13,069 nucleotides of DNA from an uncultured Catenibacterium sp. (lineage in GTDB: Bacteria > Bacillota_I > Bacilli_A > Erysipelotrichales > Coprobacillaceae), in NCBI RefSeq assembly GCF_900540665.1, contig NZ_UQGV01000066.1:1-13069 (forward strand), given 5' to 3'. This document shows, one piece after another, positions 12,878-13,069 of the stretch. The notes under the pieces are model-generated. The model was not told where the DNA came from, made no database searches, and worked only from the letters and a program-made list of their open reading frames with translations. The position numbers were made by a program, and so were the translations under genes. Position 1 is the first letter of the stretch, and each line of letters begins with the position of its first letter.

Positions 12878-13069
12878 ATGGAATATCAGGTCACAGTTGA
12901 CCAGTTTACTGGGCCGCTCGATCTCTTGCTTCATCTAATAAAAGAACATGATATGGATCTTCTTGATCTTGATGTAGCGGCGGTATGTGACCAATATCTC
13001 GCTTATATTCAAACTATGGATCCTTCTCTCTTAGAAGCTGTCTCTGAATATTTAGTCATGGCAGCCTGG
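12878..13069 (+). CDS. scpA: Segregation and condensation protein A, N-terminal part
   Basis: The first 64 residues are present before the window ends. ScpA is the kleisin that bridges the SMC heads in the bacterial condensin complex with ScpB and acts on the nucleoid. The N-terminal SMC-binding segment is clear: QFTGPLDLLLHLIKEHDMDL, followed by LDLDVAAVCDQYLAYI and the conserved EAVSEYLVMAA near the window edge. AGGAG (12866-12870) lies 7 bp before the ATG and overlaps the folT stop, so the two are likely co-transcribed. scpB is expected next but is not visible. Confidence 0.95.
   Translation, partial: MEYQVTVDQFTGPLDLLLHLIKEHDMDLLDLDVAAVCDQYLAYIQTMDPSLLEAVSEYLVMAAW

Noticed and set aside
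1..13069. CRISPR array, tRNA or rRNA genes, complete insertion sequence
   Set aside because: No regularly spaced repeats, cloverleaf sequence, ribosomal RNA signature or transposase frame was seen on either strand.

Overview
The window looks like the chromosome of a low-G+C Firmicute. An Erysipelotrichia-type gut bacterium is my best guess, and it is an inference. The basis is A/T-rich codon use from about position 1,900 onward, strong AGGAGG-type ribosome binding sites, a TPP riboswitch driving the ECF thiamine S-component ThiT, a FolT-type S-component, Rex beside the t6A genes (a Bacillus-like gene order), and AckA, AsnRS and ScpA of ordinary Firmicute type. No rRNA, tRNA, CRISPR array or complete insertion sequence was seen.

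Region 1 (1 to about 1,880) looks accessory. It holds the 3' end of an SPL-type radical SAM gene in visibly more G+C-rich DNA, then its terminator. A hairpin-rich gap of about 300 bp follows, with a very stable GC hairpin at 590-620. Next is a complete YhcG-like (DUF1016) PD-(D/E)XK nuclease gene with its own terminator.

Region 2 (1,880-3,922) is metabolic. ackA (acetate kinase) lies on the minus strand, convergent with the nuclease gene. It is divergent from a promoter, TPP riboswitch and thiT on the plus strand. A perfect 8-bp inverted repeat sits in the spacer between them, inside the thiT promoter.

Region 3 (3,965-9,122) is a compact plus-strand operon: ntdP (nucleoside di/triphosphatase, DUF402), tsaE, tsaB, rimI, tsaD, rex, asnS. 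The first six genes overlap end to end. It combines tRNA t6A modification, ribosomal protein acetylation, a redox-sensing repressor and Asn-tRNA charging. A palindromic terminator follows asnS.

Region 4 (9,141-11,944) is a translationally coupled pair. The first gene is a metallophosphoesterase with a long N-terminal region I cannot assign. The second is a D-2-hydroxyacid dehydrogenase carrying an extra N-terminal domain of about 140 residues, which resembles the middle component of three-component ABC (ABC-3C) systems. This pair is the least ordinary coding content in the window.

Region 5 (11,945-13,069) starts with a 119-nt intergenic segment that folds into a candidate structured RNA, perhaps an unrecognised riboswitch. 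It precedes an enlarged FolT-family folate S-component gene that has no visible ribosome binding site. The 5' end of scpA follows and runs off the window.

The best candidates for something undescribed are the folT leader RNA and the ABC-3C-like/dehydrogenase fusion with its phosphoesterase partner. The variant DNA-binding wing of Rex and the two palindromes overlapping promoters come next. All need database comparison that I could not run.
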